A stretch of 64,000 nucleotides of DNA from Hordeum vulgare subsp. vulgare (taxonomy: Eukaryota; Streptophyta; Magnoliopsida; Poales; Poaceae): contig NC_058522.1 in assembly GCF_904849725.1 (NCBI RefSeq), positions 455,888,844 to 455,952,843 of the forward strand, in the 5' to 3' direction. Positions 22,989 to 35,116 of this stretch are shown here, piece after piece (the first letter of the stretch is position 1; each line of letters starts with the position of its first letter). The notes beneath the pieces were generated by a model. It saw only the letters and a list, made by a program, of their open reading frames with translations, was not told where the DNA came from and made no database searches. The position numbers and the translations under genes are program-made.

Positions 22989-24581
22989 TGATATGTGTCC
23001 GTCGTATCTGTTTTTCCGAACTCTTTTGCCCTTGTTTTGGACTCTAATTTGCATGATTTGAATGGAACTAACCCGGACTAACGCTGTTTTCAGCACAATT
23101 GCCATGGTGTTGTTTTTGTGCAGAAATAAAAGTTCTCGGAATGTCCTGAAAATTTACAGAGATTTTTTTGGAATAAAATAAAAATACATGCGCAAAGATC
23201 CACCGGAGGGGGCGTGCAAGTGGGCCAAAAGCCCACAGGCCGCGACCACACCCCCTAGGGCGCGCCGTGCAGGCTTGTGGGGCCCACGTGGCACCACCAC
23301 CCCCAAACTTAGCTCTATATCTTCCGTTTTGCATGGAAAAAATCAAAGAGAAGGTTTCATCGCGTTTTGCGATACGGAGGCGCCGCCACATCCTGTTCTT
23401 CATCCGGAGGGCAGATCTGGAGTCCGTTTCAGGCTCCGGAGAGGGGAAATCGTCGCCATCGTCATCATCAACCTTTCTCCATCGATAATTCTATGATGCT
23501 CTTCATCGTTCGTGAGTAATCTCATCGTAGGCTTGCTGGACGGTGATGAGTTGGATGAGATCTATCATGTAATCGAGTTAGTTTTGATGGAGATTGATCC
23601 CTAGTATCCACTATGTTCTAGATTGATGTTGCTACTACTTGGCTATGCTTAATGCTTGTCACCAGGGCCCGAGTGCCATGATTTCAGATCTGAACCTATT
23701 ATGTTGTCACCAATATATGTCTGTTTTAGATCCTATCTTGCAAGTTGTAGTAACCTACTATGTGTTATGACCCAGCAACCCCGGAGTGACAATAGCCGGA
23801 ACCACTCCCAGAGATGACCATAGTATGAGGAGTTCATTTATTCACCGCGTGTTAATGTGTTGGTCCGGTTCTTTATTAAAAGGGGAACCTTAATATCCCG
23901 TAGTTTCCATTAGGACCCCGCTGCCACGGGAGGGATGGACAATAGATGTCATGCAAGTTCTTTTCCCTAAGCACGTGTGACTACATACGGAATACATGCC
24001 TACATTAGATTGATGAACGGGAGCTAGTTACATATCTCTCCGTGTTATAGCTGTTACATGATGAATCACATCCGTCACACTCATCCATCACCGATCCACT
24101 GCCTACGAGTCTTTTACTACTGGTCCTCGCTACGTTACTTTGCCTAGGCTTGTCCCTTGCTACAAAAGGGATTGGGCCACTTTGCTGCTAGTGTTGCTAC
24201 TGCTGTTAGTTGTTACTATGCTGCTGCTACTGCTGTTCCTTGCTACTCCGATGTTACTTGTTGCAATACTTTGTTGGATCCGTAGCCAGGGAAGCATTCT
24301 TCTCAAGAATAATCCCCTGTCAACATGCTGGCGCCACTGATACAACAGTGAGGAATAGTCTGCCTTGTCACCAGATCGTTTCTGGCACCGTTGCTATCAT
24401 ACTACTTTGCTATTGATACTTTGCTTGCAGACACTAATCTTTCAGGTGTGGTTGAATCTGACACATTCAGCTGCTAATACTTGAGAATATTCTTTCGCTT
24501 CCCGTCGTGCGAACCAATAAATTTGGGTAGAATACTCTACCCTCGAAAACTGCTGCGATCCCATACGCTTGTCGGACATCA
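22989..24581 (+). repeat. 5' LTR of element A
   Basis: Starts TGATATGTGTCC and ends GACATCA. It is highly similar to the LTR at 31171-32762, with small indels (for example near 23820 and 23225). It contains a GCT/GTT-rich trinucleotide stretch at 24180-24260. Short ORFs duplicated in both LTRs are not genes. Confidence 0.92.
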
Positions 24582-24591
24582 AGGCTTTTTC

Positions 24592-24609
24592 TAGCGTCGT
24601 TGCCGGGGA
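24592..24609 (+). other. Primer binding site of element A (tRNA-Asp type)
   Basis: TAGCGTCGTTGCCGGGGA differs at two positions from TGGCGCCGTTGCCGGGGA, the complement of the 3' end of plant tRNA-Asp. Confidence 0.7.
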
Positions 24610-24659
24610 GGCACAGCTATATTCTCCGAGTCACTTGGGATTGACGTCTGCTGATCACT

Positions 24660-27322
24660 ATGAGGAATCCGGATGATCCGAGAACTAAAATCCTGCCTTC
24701 CACTACGAGGAGAGGTAAGGAACTGCCATCTAGCTCTGCACTTGATTCACCTTCAGTTATGAGTAAGTTTGCGATTTCACCTCCTGCTAGAAATCTTGAT
24801 ATGTCGCGTGTGCTTGATGATGCTACTTCTGTTGTCCATGATGCTATGCTTGATACTACGCCTGATGATGCCATGCTTGATACTATGCCTGATGATGCTA
24901 TGCTTGATACTATGCCTGATGATGCTATGCTAGATACTATGCCTGATGATGTTATGCTTGATACTGCTTTGCCACTTGGTGCCCTTGATGCACATATTGC
25001 TAGAGTTGCTGCTAGATGTGTTGATACTTCTGAAACTGCTGATACTATTGAAGTAGAACCTGCTATTATGCCTGAATTGCCTGTTATGCCTGATACGCGC
25101 TATGTTATGGAGGGAGAGATAGATGAGGATTTTCTTGCGTGTAAGGATAGCTATGATGTTGAGAAAGTTCTACGCAAGTGGAAAGAAAAATCTCTGAACG
25201 CTAGGATGAAATACGACCCGAAGTTTGCCACTTCACCTATCTTTGTGACCGATAAGGATTATGAATTCTCTGTCGACCCTGAGTTAATCACTTTGGTCGA
25301 ATCTGATCCCTTTCACGATTACGAGTCTGAAACGGTTGTAGACCATCTTACCAAACAACATGATATAGCCACCCTATTTACTAGTGAGGAAAATATCCGC
25401 CTCTACTATATGCTCAAGATGTTTCCTTTCTCGCTAAAGGATGATGCTAAGACCTGGTTCACTTCTCTTGCTCCTGGTTGTGTGCGTAGCCCCCAGGATA
25501 TGGTCTACTACTTCTCTGAAAAATATTTCCCTGCCCATAAGAAGCAAGCTGCATTGCAGGAAATATACAACTTTGCTCAAGCTGAAGTAGAGAGTCTCCC
25601 ACAAGCTTGGGGAGGCTCATCCACCTATTGAATGCTTTGCCTGATCACCCTCTTGAGAAGAACGAAATACTTGATATCTTCTATAATAGACTTACCGATG
25701 CTTCCAAAGACCACTTAGTTAGTTGTGCCGATAGTGTGTTTAGGGAACGAACCGTAGAACAAGCTGAGATTCTGTTGAATAACATCTTGTGCAATGAGAA
25801 TGCTTGCACTATTCCCGAACCACCTCCTAAGACAACTCCGAAGAAAAGAGGTATTCTATTCCTCAGTCCTGAAGATATGCAAGAAGCCAAGAAATCTATG
25901 CGAGAGAAAGGCATTAAATCTGAAGATGTCAAAAATCTACCACCTATCGAAGAGATCCATGGTCTCGATAACCCGATACACGTAGTAGAAGTAAATTCTT
26001 TGCGTAGGTTTGATGAGAGTGATATTCCTTTTGATAAACCTGCTAGCCTATGCATGGATGAATTTGATAACTTTGTTGTCAAACAACAGAGTTTCAATGA
26101 TTATGTTAGCAGAAAATTGGAAAAGAATGCTCGTATGCTTAGTCATCTAAGTGCTTATGTGGACAGAAATGTCAATGATCTTAAACTTCTGAGTAAACAT
26201 GCCTCTATGGTTACTACTCAGGTAGAACAAGTACTTAAAGCTCAAAATGACTTGTTCAATGAGTTGAATGACAATTCCGTGAGAGTCCTTACTAGAGGCG
26301 GTAGAATGACCCAGGAACCTTTGTATCCTGAGGGTCATCCGAAGAGAATTGAACAAGATTCTCAAGGATTTAGCACTGATGCACCTAGTCATCCTAGAAA
26401 TAAGAAGAAAGATGATAGGAACCTGCACGCTAGCAACCCTGTTGCTGCTACACCTGAGAGTCCAAACGACGTCTCTGTCTCTGATGCTGAAACACAATCT
26501 GGTGATGAACATGAGCCTAATGATAATATCAATAGTGATGTTCATGAAGATGCTCAACCTAGCAATGAAAAGGATGTGGAGATTGAACCTAGTGTTGATC
26601 TTGATAACCCACAGCCTAAGACTAAGAGATACGATAAGAATGACTTGATTGCTAGGAAGCATGGCGAAGAAACGAAGCCATGGGTTCAGAAACCTATGTC
26701 CTTTCCTCCCAAACCATCCAAGAAAAAGGATGATGAGGATTTTGAGCGATTCGTTGAAATGATCAGACCTGTCTTTTTGCAGATGCGTTTGACGGATATG
26801 CTCAAAATGTCTCCATATGCTAAGTACATGAAAGATATTGTGACTAATAAGAGGAGGATACCTGATCTTGAGATCTCCTCCATGCTTGCCAATTACACTT
26901 TCAAGGGTGGAACCCCGAAGAAACTAGGTGATCCCGGTGTGCCCACTATACCTTGCTCCATTAAAGGCAACTACGTTAGAACTGCGTTATGCGACCTTGG
27001 AGCCGGTGTTAGTGTTATGCCTCTCTCTCTTTATCGTAGACTTGAACTGGATAAGTTGACACCCACTGAAATCTCTCTGCAAATGGCCGACAAATCAATT
27101 GCTTTCCCTATCGGCATTTGCGAGGATGTGCCTGTTGTGGTTGCTAACACCACTATCTTAACAGACTTTGTTATCTTGGATATTCCCGAGGACGATGCCA
27201 TGGTTCTCATCCTCGGAAGACCCTTTTTAAACACTGCAGGGGCTGTTATAGATTGCAACAAAGGCAATGTCACTTTCCATGTCAACGGTAATGAGCATAC
27301 GGTGCACTTTCCGAATAAATAA
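24660..27322 (+). pseudogene. gag-protease polyprotein of element A, one frameshift
   Basis: The ATG at 24660 opens a 323-codon frame with a Thr/Asp/Met-rich repeat (DAMLDTMPD, 9 residues, about five copies at 24840-24970), then a retrotransposon gag domain (FPFSLKDDAKTWFTSL, SEKYFPAHKK, AEVESLPQAWG). A one-base loss in the GGGGAGG at about 25608-25614 shifts the frame. The rest continues to 27322 (RLIHLLNALPDHP, then a long acidic and basic linker) and ends in an aspartic-protease domain with active site ALCDLGAGVSVMP (about 26983) and flap/terminal motif VLILGRPFLNT (about 27210). The Asp-Leu-Gly triad replaces the common Asp-Ser-Gly, as often in Athila-group proteins. No RT, RNase H or integrase follows. 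Confidence 0.85.
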
Positions 27323-27639
27323 TATCGAGTACATTGCATCAATGCTATCGAAAAAACTTCATCGATTCTCATTGGGAGCTTTGAATGCCCTATTCCTCGT
27401 GTCAAGATGAAGTATGATTTGCTTGTTGGGGAGATACACATCCCCATTGAGGTGACCTAGTGACTATTAGAAAATTCTCCGTCTTCTTTTGCGATTCGAG
27501 AAAGTTTTGTCGAGGGGATTTGATCAACCCCATTGACGAATTTCTTTCGATGACCATGAGATGGATGAATCGAGGAGTCACAAACCTCTGTTCCAAGATT
27601 TCACTTTAGGTTGCTTAGAAGAAAAATGATAGATTTAGC

Positions 27640-28010
27640 TTAGTTTTCCTTGTTTTCTGTTTTAGCGTCCGGTAGAAAAATACCCCGAAAATAAAAGTTC
27701 TCCGAACGCTGTGAAAATCAAGTATGATTTTTTTTAGATTTTTTGAAAAATATTGGGACAAAGAGTCTGTCGGGGGGCACACCAGTGGGCCACAAGCCCT
27801 AGGGTCGCGGGCACCCCCCTGGCCGCGCCACCCAGGCTTGTGGGGCCCACAGGCACCCCCTCCACTCATTCTTGCTCTCATCTGGTTTTCCTACCTCTAG
27901 AAAAATCGTTTCGCAGCTCAAACCCATGTTCTTGCTCCTCTTGTTGGGATTTTCGATCTCTTTGCTCAAATCATCGTTCTCCGAACTGTTTTGGGGAAAT
28001 TACTCCTTGG
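27640..28010 (+). promoter_or_regulatory. LTR-like internal region before the accessory ORF
   Basis: The sequence AAATAAAAGTTCTC at 27690, then CCAGTGGGCCACAAGCCC, a CCCCCCTGGCCGCG block and CAGGCTTGTGGGGCCCAC (27830-27851) parallel the same order of motifs in the LTR (31309-31470). Spacing and detail differ, so it is a diverged partial copy rather than a nested LTR. It could act as a second promoter/leader for the ORF at 28241. Confidence 0.45.
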
Positions 28011-28240
28011 TAAGTGATTCCTCCATTGGTCCAATTAGTTTTTTCTCTAGTGCCTTATACTCCGCGTATTTTTTTTGCCTTGGTGACCATGTTCTTGAGC
28101 TTTGCATGCTAATTCTAGCTGGTCCCAAGTAGTTTTGATGCGTAATATGGTCTCTAGGCACTTGTTGGAGTAGTTGCTACTAGTTTAGTTGAACCTTGTT
28201 TACCTTTCCTTTGGGTCACTGAAAATTTCAGAAAAGGAAG

Positions 28241-29167
28241 ATGTTCAGGAGAAAATTTCATGGTGGTTCCTCAAGCAAGAGAGGTCCCCGTCTTGCGATT
28301 CGAGAACCTGATCCTTACCAACCTAGGGACGCGCAGGTACAACCATGTGAATGGCCTTCTGATGAATTTATGATTGAGGCAGGTTTCAAAGATGAGTTTG
28401 ATGCACTTGTTCACAATGTCGGACTCGAAAAATTCATCTTCGATAAATGTGAACAATATATTGCTCTCACTGACTCTTTTGTTCGTAGATTCATATTTTC
28501 AGCTGGCCGTGAGCCATCGGTACTGTTTGATCTCTATGATAAATCGTATACCATGGATTTAGAGGATTTCAGTAGAATTTGCAAAATATCTATTTGGGGT
28601 AACCTCAATGATCCTCCTAAATCTTTGGTTAGAGATTTTTGCGTTGGTATTACGGTTGGAGAAACTAGAGACATTACGCAACCTACCATGGGGAGTATTC
28701 ATTTTCCTGCCTTGCATTACTTTGCCCTCTTCATAGGCAGATGCATTAATGGCAAGATTGAGCATTGTCACCTCTGCGTAGCCGACCTTAGTATCCTTAA
28801 GAGCGCAGTGATGGGTGACAAAAGCTTCAATATGGGAGCTATTATAGCAAGGAGGCTGAATAAGAATGCTATTGAAGGGGATTTCTTTGGTGGGATTTAT
28901 GCCACTCGCATAGCAAATTTTCTTGGAGTACCCATCCGCGAAGGAGATCCCCCGCTCCATACAGCTTTCCTTAACCCCGTCGCTTTGACACACTACCAGT
29001 TCCTTGAGAGGGATGATGAATCCCTCATATACCGTTTGGTATTGAACCGGCAGCGTGTTTTCCATATTACCCTTCCTGCTCCTGCTTTCTTTGACTTTCA
29101 GGTAAAACAGAGATACTACATAACCAGAGGAGAGCCAGAGGAGCTCACACAACAGTGGCATCCTTAG
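28241..29167 (+). CDS. Accessory ORF of element A (308 aa, unknown function)
   Basis: Intact frame from an ATG at 28241. The N-terminus is basic (MFRRKFHGGSSSKRGPR). The body contains FDLYDKSYTMDLEDFSRICK, GSIHFPALHYFALFIGRCING, SILKSAVMGDKSFNMGAI and FFGGIYATRIANFLGV. I recognise this as a protein common in Triticeae gypsy elements of Athila-like build, annotated only as retrotransposon protein. No enzyme motif is seen. It is the only undamaged ORF of the element. It lies behind an LTR-like leader and is followed within 80 bp by a second copy of the PPT-like motif. Confidence 0.7.
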   Translation: MFRRKFHGGSSSKRGPRLAIREPDPYQPRDAQVQPCEWPSDEFMIEAGFKDEFDALVHNVGLEKFIFDKCEQYIALTDSFVRRFIFSAGREPSVLFDLYDKSYTMDLEDFSRICKISIWGNLNDPPKSLVRDFCVGITVGETRDITQPTMGSIHFPALHYFALFIGRCINGKIEHCHLCVADLSILKSAVMGDKSFNMGAIIARRLNKNAIEGDFFGGIYATRIANFLGVPIREGDPPLHTAFLNPVALTHYQFLERDDESLIYRLVLNRQRVFHITLPAPAFFDFQVKQRYYITRGEPEELTQQWHP

Positions 29168-31170
29168 TCCACTCCGGAGTACCCCGGAGCTGGTTATTTC
29201 CCTCCTTGGGAGTAGACCAAGTTAGGCCAAAAGCCTAAGCTTGGGGGAGTACGTGTTTCTCACCGACTTTACATTCTTGCTTATGCTTTCACTTTGTTAG
29301 CCGGTGTTCACACTTTGCCACTGTATCATCCATGCTATTTTATTTTATTTTTCTCGTTTTCTTTTCGTGTGTCTGTCTAGTTTGAGAAAAACCAAAAAGA
29401 TTTTCTTTTTCTTCTTTTGCTTGTTGGGAGCTTTCCCGTGTAGATAGTTTTCTTTTTTCTTTGGGTCAAGGTAGAAGACCATGGTTACACTATTTAGTGG
29501 CTCTTGCATGCATACCTGTTTAGCTTTCAAAGAGCCGTATTACTTTGTCTTCTCCTTTGTGTTTGCCTGCAGATTCCAGCTTTAGTCCAATGCACGAGCA
29601 CGCTTATTATTGTTCACATCATTCGGTCGTGCAAGTGAAAGGCAATAATGACGATATGTGATGAAGTGACTGAGCTTGGAAAAGCTGGTATGAACCCGAT
29701 CTATTTTGTTTTTGTAAAGATGACTAGCTCACTGTTCCTAGTTCAGCTTTGTTGTGAGAGAAACATGTTTTCAATGACAACTTAGAGATCATAGTTGCTT
29801 ATGCCATTCTTACTTAGCTAGGAGCTTATAATGGTCTGTCTTGGTTACCAACATGAATGTTGAGATGACTATGATGTAGTGTGATAGGATGGTATCCTCC
29901 TTTGAATGTTTCAAGTGGCTTGACTTGGCGCATGTTCATGCATGTAGTTGAAATAAAATCAACATAGCCTCTATGATGTTCATGTTCATGGTGATTTATG
30001 TCCTACTCATGCTTGCACTCAATGTTTGTTAATCTCAATGCATTTTGGTGACTGTTGTCGCTCTCTAGTTGGTCGCTCCCCATTCTTTTGCTAGCCTTCA
30101 CTTGTACTAAGCGGGAATACTGCTTGTGCATCCACTCCCATAAACCCAAAGTTGTGCCATATGAGTCCGCCATACCTACCTATGTGTGGTATCTACCTAC
30201 CGTGCCAAGTAAATTTGCATGTGCCACTCTCTAAATCTTCAAGAAATAATCTGTTTTGCATGCCCGAACCGCTCATGTGGTGACAGGGGGCTATTGGTAT
30301 CTTCCATGCTAGGCGTGTTATCCTCGATATGTGTTTATTCACTATCACTCATGAGAAAGGGGCCGGTAATTGGAATTCCTAGTTCCATGCTCAAATCGAA
30401 AAGATAATTACAAAAAAAACTCCCCCAGGATTGATGTTGGTATAGACGGTACCCGAGGATTCGACTAGCCATGGAGTGTGATTTATTGGTGGTGGGGGAG
30501 TCAAAACTTTACTTTTCTGTTTGGGAACCGCCTATAGCATGTGTAGCGTGGAAGATGTTGAGAACTCTTAGTCATTGCGTTGACAATGAAAGCATGCCAC
30601 CCAAAATTATTATCTCTATTTTCAAAGCTTGAGCTCTGGCACCTCTGCGAATCAATGCTTCCCTTCGCGAAGGGCCTGTCTACTTATGTTCCTGTTGAGT
30701 CATCCTCCTCTTACAAAAGCACCAATTAGAGAGCACCTCTGTCATTTTTATGCTTTGCTTTTAACTGTGTTGAGTATGACTGTGACTGGATCTTCATTGC
30801 CTTGAATTACAATGTTTAGTCAGCCCTTGGTCTTTGAAGGTGCTCTGCATTTATGTTTTGCGGTCTCAGAAAGAGCTAGCGAGATACCATCTATTCGTAC
30901 TGCTTCATGTTGTTTTGATTGAAATGTTGACATTTGAGGCTTATTATTATTTGCCCGCTAGTTGATTATGCCATTGATATGAGTTTACCGTGAGACCTTG
31001 ATGTCATTTGCTTATGTGGTTTGCTTATGATCTTGCTGAAACTCTGGATATGAGTTAGACATAGTTGCAACAACAAGATCAAACAGAGTTCGTCAAAGTT
31101 TTTCTTTTGTCTCTTTCAGTTTATCAACTGAATTGCTTGAGGACAAGCAAGGCTTTAAGCTTGGGGGAGT
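29168..31170 (+). other. Non-coding 3' region of element A with PPT copies
   Basis: About 2 kb with no supported ORF. A PPT-like AAGCTTGGGGGAGT occurs at 29237-29250 and the working PPT, the same sequence, at 31157-31170 directly before the 3' LTR. Confidence 0.7.
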
Positions 31171-32762
31171 TGATACGTCTCCATCGTATCTACTTTTCCG
31201 AACTCTTTTGCCTTTGTTTTGGACTCTAATTTGCATGATTTGAATGGAACTAACCCGGACTGACGCTGTTTTCAGCGGAATTGCCATGGTGTTGTTTTTG
31301 TGCACAAATAAAAGTTCTCGGAATGTCCTGAAAATTTACGAAGATTTTTTCTGGAATAAAAGCAAAATACATGCGCAAAGATCCAGCGGAGGGGGCGTGC
31401 CAGTGGGCCACAAGCCCATAGGCCGCGGCCACCCCCCTAGGCCGTGCCGTGCAGGCTTGTGGGGCCCACGTGGCACCACCGGCCCCAAACTCAGCTTTAT
31501 ATTTTCCGTTTCGCCTGGAAAAAAAATCACAGAGAAGGTTTCATCGCGTTTTGCGATACAGAGGCGCCGCCACATCCTGTTCTTCATCTGGAGGCCAGAT
31601 CTGGAGTCCGTTTCGGGCTCCGAAGAGGGGAAATCGTCGCCATCGTCATCATCAACTTTTCTCCATCGACAATTCCATGATGCTCTTCATCGTTCGTGAG
31701 TAATCTCATCGTAGGCTTGCTAGACGGTGATGAGTTGGGTGAGATCTATCATGTAATCGAGTTAGTTTTGACGGGGATTGATCCCTAGTATCCACTATGT
31801 TCTAGATTGATGTTGCTACTACTTGGCTATGCTTAATGCTTGTCACTAAGGCCCGAGTGCCATGATTTCAGATCTGAACCTATTATGTTGTCGCCAATAT
31901 ATGTGTGTCTTAGATCCTATCTTGCAAGCTGTAGTCACCTACTATGTGTTATGACCCGGCAACCCCGGAGTGACAATAGCCGGAACCACTCCCAGAGATG
32001 ACAGTATGAGGAGTTCATATATTCACCGCGTGTTAATACGTTGGTCCGGTTCTTTATTAAAAGAAGAACCTTAATATCCCGTAGTTTCCATTAGGACCCC
32101 GCTGCCACGGGAGGGATGGACAATAAATGTCATGCAAGTTCTTTTCCCTAAGCACGTATGACTACATACGGAATACATGCCTACATTAGATTGATGAACG
32201 GGAGCTAGTTACATATCTCTCCGTGTTATAGCTGTTACATGATGAATCACATCCGTCACACTCATCCATCACCGATCCACTTCCTACGAGTCTTTTACTA
32301 CTGGTCCTCGCTACGTTACTTTGCCTAGGCTTGTCCCTTGCTACAAAAGGGATTGGGCTACTTTGCTGCTACTGTTGCTACTGTTATTACTTGTTACTCT
32401 GCTGCTGCTACTGTTGTTCCTTGCTACTCCATTGTTACTTGTTGCAAGACTTTGTTGGAGCCGTAGCTGGGGAAGCATTCTTCTCAAGAATAATCCCCCG
32501 TCAACATGTTGGCGCCATTGATACAACAGTCAGGAATAGTCTGCCTTGTCACCAGATCGTTTCTGGCACCGTTGCTATCATACTACTTTGCTATTGATAC
32601 TTTGCTTGCAGAAACTAATCTTTCAGGTGTGGTTGAATCTGACACATTCAGCTCCTAATACTTGAGAATATTCTTTCGCTTCCCGTCATGCGAACCAATA
32701 AATTTGGGTTGAATACTCTACCCTCGAAAACTGTTGCGACCCCATACGCTTGCGGGACATCA
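31171..32762 (+). repeat. 3' LTR of element A
   Basis: Starts TGATACGTCTCCATCG and ends GGGACATCA. It is followed by the target duplication CACAT and then the TNP2 coding sequence. Confidence 0.92.
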
Positions 32763-35116
32763 CACATCATTGGCTAGGACGAATGGTTCCTCTACGTGCC
32801 CAAGATTGTTCAGATCCACTTTTGTCATTCTGTACTGTGGGTCTATCGGTACCCCACCTCCTGACAGATTGACCCATTTGCACTGAAATAAAGGGACCTT
32901 GAAATCATGTCCCTAGTCAAGTTCCCATATGTCCACTATGTAACCATAATATGTGGCCTGTCCCCTCTTGGTTGCTGCATCAAAGAGGACACCGCTGTTT
33001 TGGTTGGTGCTCTTTTGATCTTGGGTGATCGTGTAAAATGTATTCCCATTTATCTCGTACCCTTGGTAAGTCAATACAGTCGAAGATGGTCCCCTGGCCA
33101 ACGATTACAGCTCATCAGAAATAGCGTTGTCACACATGAGACGTTTTTGCAACCAACTGCCGAAAGTCCTGATGTGTTGATATGTAATCCAGTCGTCACA
33201 CTACTCTGGGTGTTTGGAGCTCAGAATATTCTTGTGTTCGTCGACATACGGGGTCACCAAGGTAGAATTCTATAGAACTGTGTAGTGTGCTTGAGACCAA
33301 GAATGCCCGTCCCTACTTATTATTGAGTCCGCTCCTAGTGTTCCTTTTCCAGTCAGTCTCCCCTGATACCGCGATTGAGGGAGACCAATCTTCTTAAGGT
33401 CGGGAATGAAGTCAACACAAAACCCAATGACATCCTTTGTTTGATGGCCCATGGAGATGCTTCCTTCTGGCCTAGCGTGGTTACGAACATATTTCTTTAA
33501 GACTCCCATGAACCTCTCAAAGGGGAACATATTGTGTAGAAATACAGGGCTAAGAACGACAATCTTTTTGACTAGATGAACTAGGACGTGCGTCTTGATA
33601 TTGAAGAAGGATGGTGGGAACACCAGCTCGAAACTAACAAGACATTGCACCAAATCACTCCTTAACCCTGGCAGGATTACTGGATCGATCACCTTCTAAG
33701 GGATTGCATTGAGGAATGCACATAGCTTCACAATGGCTAATCGAACGTTTTCCGGTAGAAGCCCCCTCAATGCAACCGGAAGCAGTTGTGTCATAATCAC
33801 GTGACAGTCATGAGACTTAGGTTCTGGAACTTTTTCTCTGCCATATTTATTATTCCCTTTATATTCGACGAGAAGCCAGACTGGACCTTCATACTGCTCT
33901 GGATGCATGTCGTCTTTTCCATGCACACGTTGATGTTCGTCCTGTGCCTCCGGTGTATCTTTTGTCTTCTCATACACTCCCAAGAAACCTAGTAGGTTCA
34001 CGCTAAGATTCTTCATCACATGCATCACGTCGATTGCAGAGCAGACCTCTAGGTTTTTCGAATAGGGTAGGTCCCAAAATATAGATTTCTTCTTCCACAT
34101 GGGTGCGTGTCCCGCATCGTCATTCAGAACAGATAGTCCGCCAGGACCCTTTCCAAAGATTACTTGTAAATCATTGACCATATCAAGTATTTGATCACCA
34201 GTACGGAGGGCGGGCTTCTTCCGGTGATCTTCCTCACCTTTGAAATGCTTTCCTTTCTTTCGATATTGATGGTTGGTCGGAAGAAATTGACGATGCCCCA
34301 GGTACACATTCTTCCTGCATTTGTCCAAATATATACTGTCGGTGTCATCTAAACAGTGTGTGCATGCGTTGTATCCCTTGTTTGTATGTCCTGAAAGGTT
34401 ACTGAGAGCAGGCCAATCGTTGATGGTTACAACCAGCAACGCATGTAGGTCAAATTCCTCCTGTTCGTTCTCATCCCACACACGTACACCATTTCCATTC
34501 CATAGCTATAAAAGTTCATCAACTAATGGCCTTAGGTACACATCAATGTCATTGCCGGGTTGCCTAGGGCCTTGGATGAGCACTGGCATCATAATGAACT
34601 TCTGCTTCATGCACAACCAAGGAGGAAGGTTATACATACATAGAGTCACGGGCCATGTGCTATGCTTGCTTCTCTGCTCCCCAAAAGGATTAACACCATC
34701 TGCACTTAAACCAAACCATACGTTCCTTGGGTCACGTGTAAAGTCGCTCGACTTTCTCTCGATCTTTCTCCACTGTGACCCGTCAACGGGTGCTCTGAAC
34801 TTCTCGTCTTTCTTACAGTCTTTTATGTGCCATTGCATCAACTCGACAGGCTTTTATTGTTTCTGAACACACATTTCAACCGTGGTATTATAGGAGCATA
34901 CCACATCACCTTGGCAGGAACCATCTTCGTGGTGCGCTGGCCCTCAACATCACTAGGGCCATCTCTTCTGATCTTATACCACAATGCTCCACATACCGGG
35001 CGTGCGTTCAAATCCTCGTACGCACCGCGGTAGAGGAGGCAGTCATTAGGGCATGCATGTATCTTCTGCACCTCCAATCCTAGAGGGCATAGAACCTTCT
35101 TCGCTTCATACGTACT
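32763..35116 (-). pseudogene. CACTA TNP2 transposase, segment 3 (catalytic core)
   Basis: Main part of the TNP2 (Transposase_21 type) gene, which cuts and inserts CACTA elements. Leftward order: YEAKKVLCPLGLEV, KIHACPNDCLLYRG and PVCGALWYK (Cys motif) at 35110-34970; DGSQWR, then the first acidic site in GLSADGVNPFGEQ (about 34690); GPRQPGNDIDVYLRPLVDE; LSGHTNKGYNACTHCLDDT; KNLEVCSAIDVMHVMKNL (about 34050); MHPEQYEG; LPENVRLAIVKLCAFLNAI; FPFERFMGVLKKYVRN (about 33510); and the YQGYEINGNTFYT region near 33060. Damage: TAG at 34506-34508, a stop at 33696-33698, a frameshift near 34840, and others. It is bounded on the right by the solo Angela-type LTR and on the left by element A. Confidence 0.88.

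Larger units (their letters stand above)
22989..32762 (+). mobile_element. LTR retrotransposon A (9.77 kb, gypsy/Athila-like, no pol)
   Basis: LTRs at 22989-24581 and 31171-32762 (about 1.59 kb each, TGATAYGTSTCC...GGACATCA) with 5-bp duplications CACAT at 22984-22988 and 32763-32767. The PBS is tRNA-Asp type at 24592-24609 (two mismatches). The PPT AAGCTTGGGGGAGT directly precedes the 3' LTR. It codes gag-protease and a separate accessory ORF but no reverse transcriptase or integrase, so it is non-autonomous. It interrupts TNP2 in sense-opposite orientation. The style resembles Triticeae WHAM/Sabrina-type elements; the name is unconfirmed. Confidence 0.9.

Noticed and set aside
23068..24874. 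ORFs inside the 5' LTR of element A (for example MKNRMWRRLRIAKRD)
   Set aside because: The same frames appear in the 3' LTR with indels, as expected for LTR sequence. No homology to proteins is seen.
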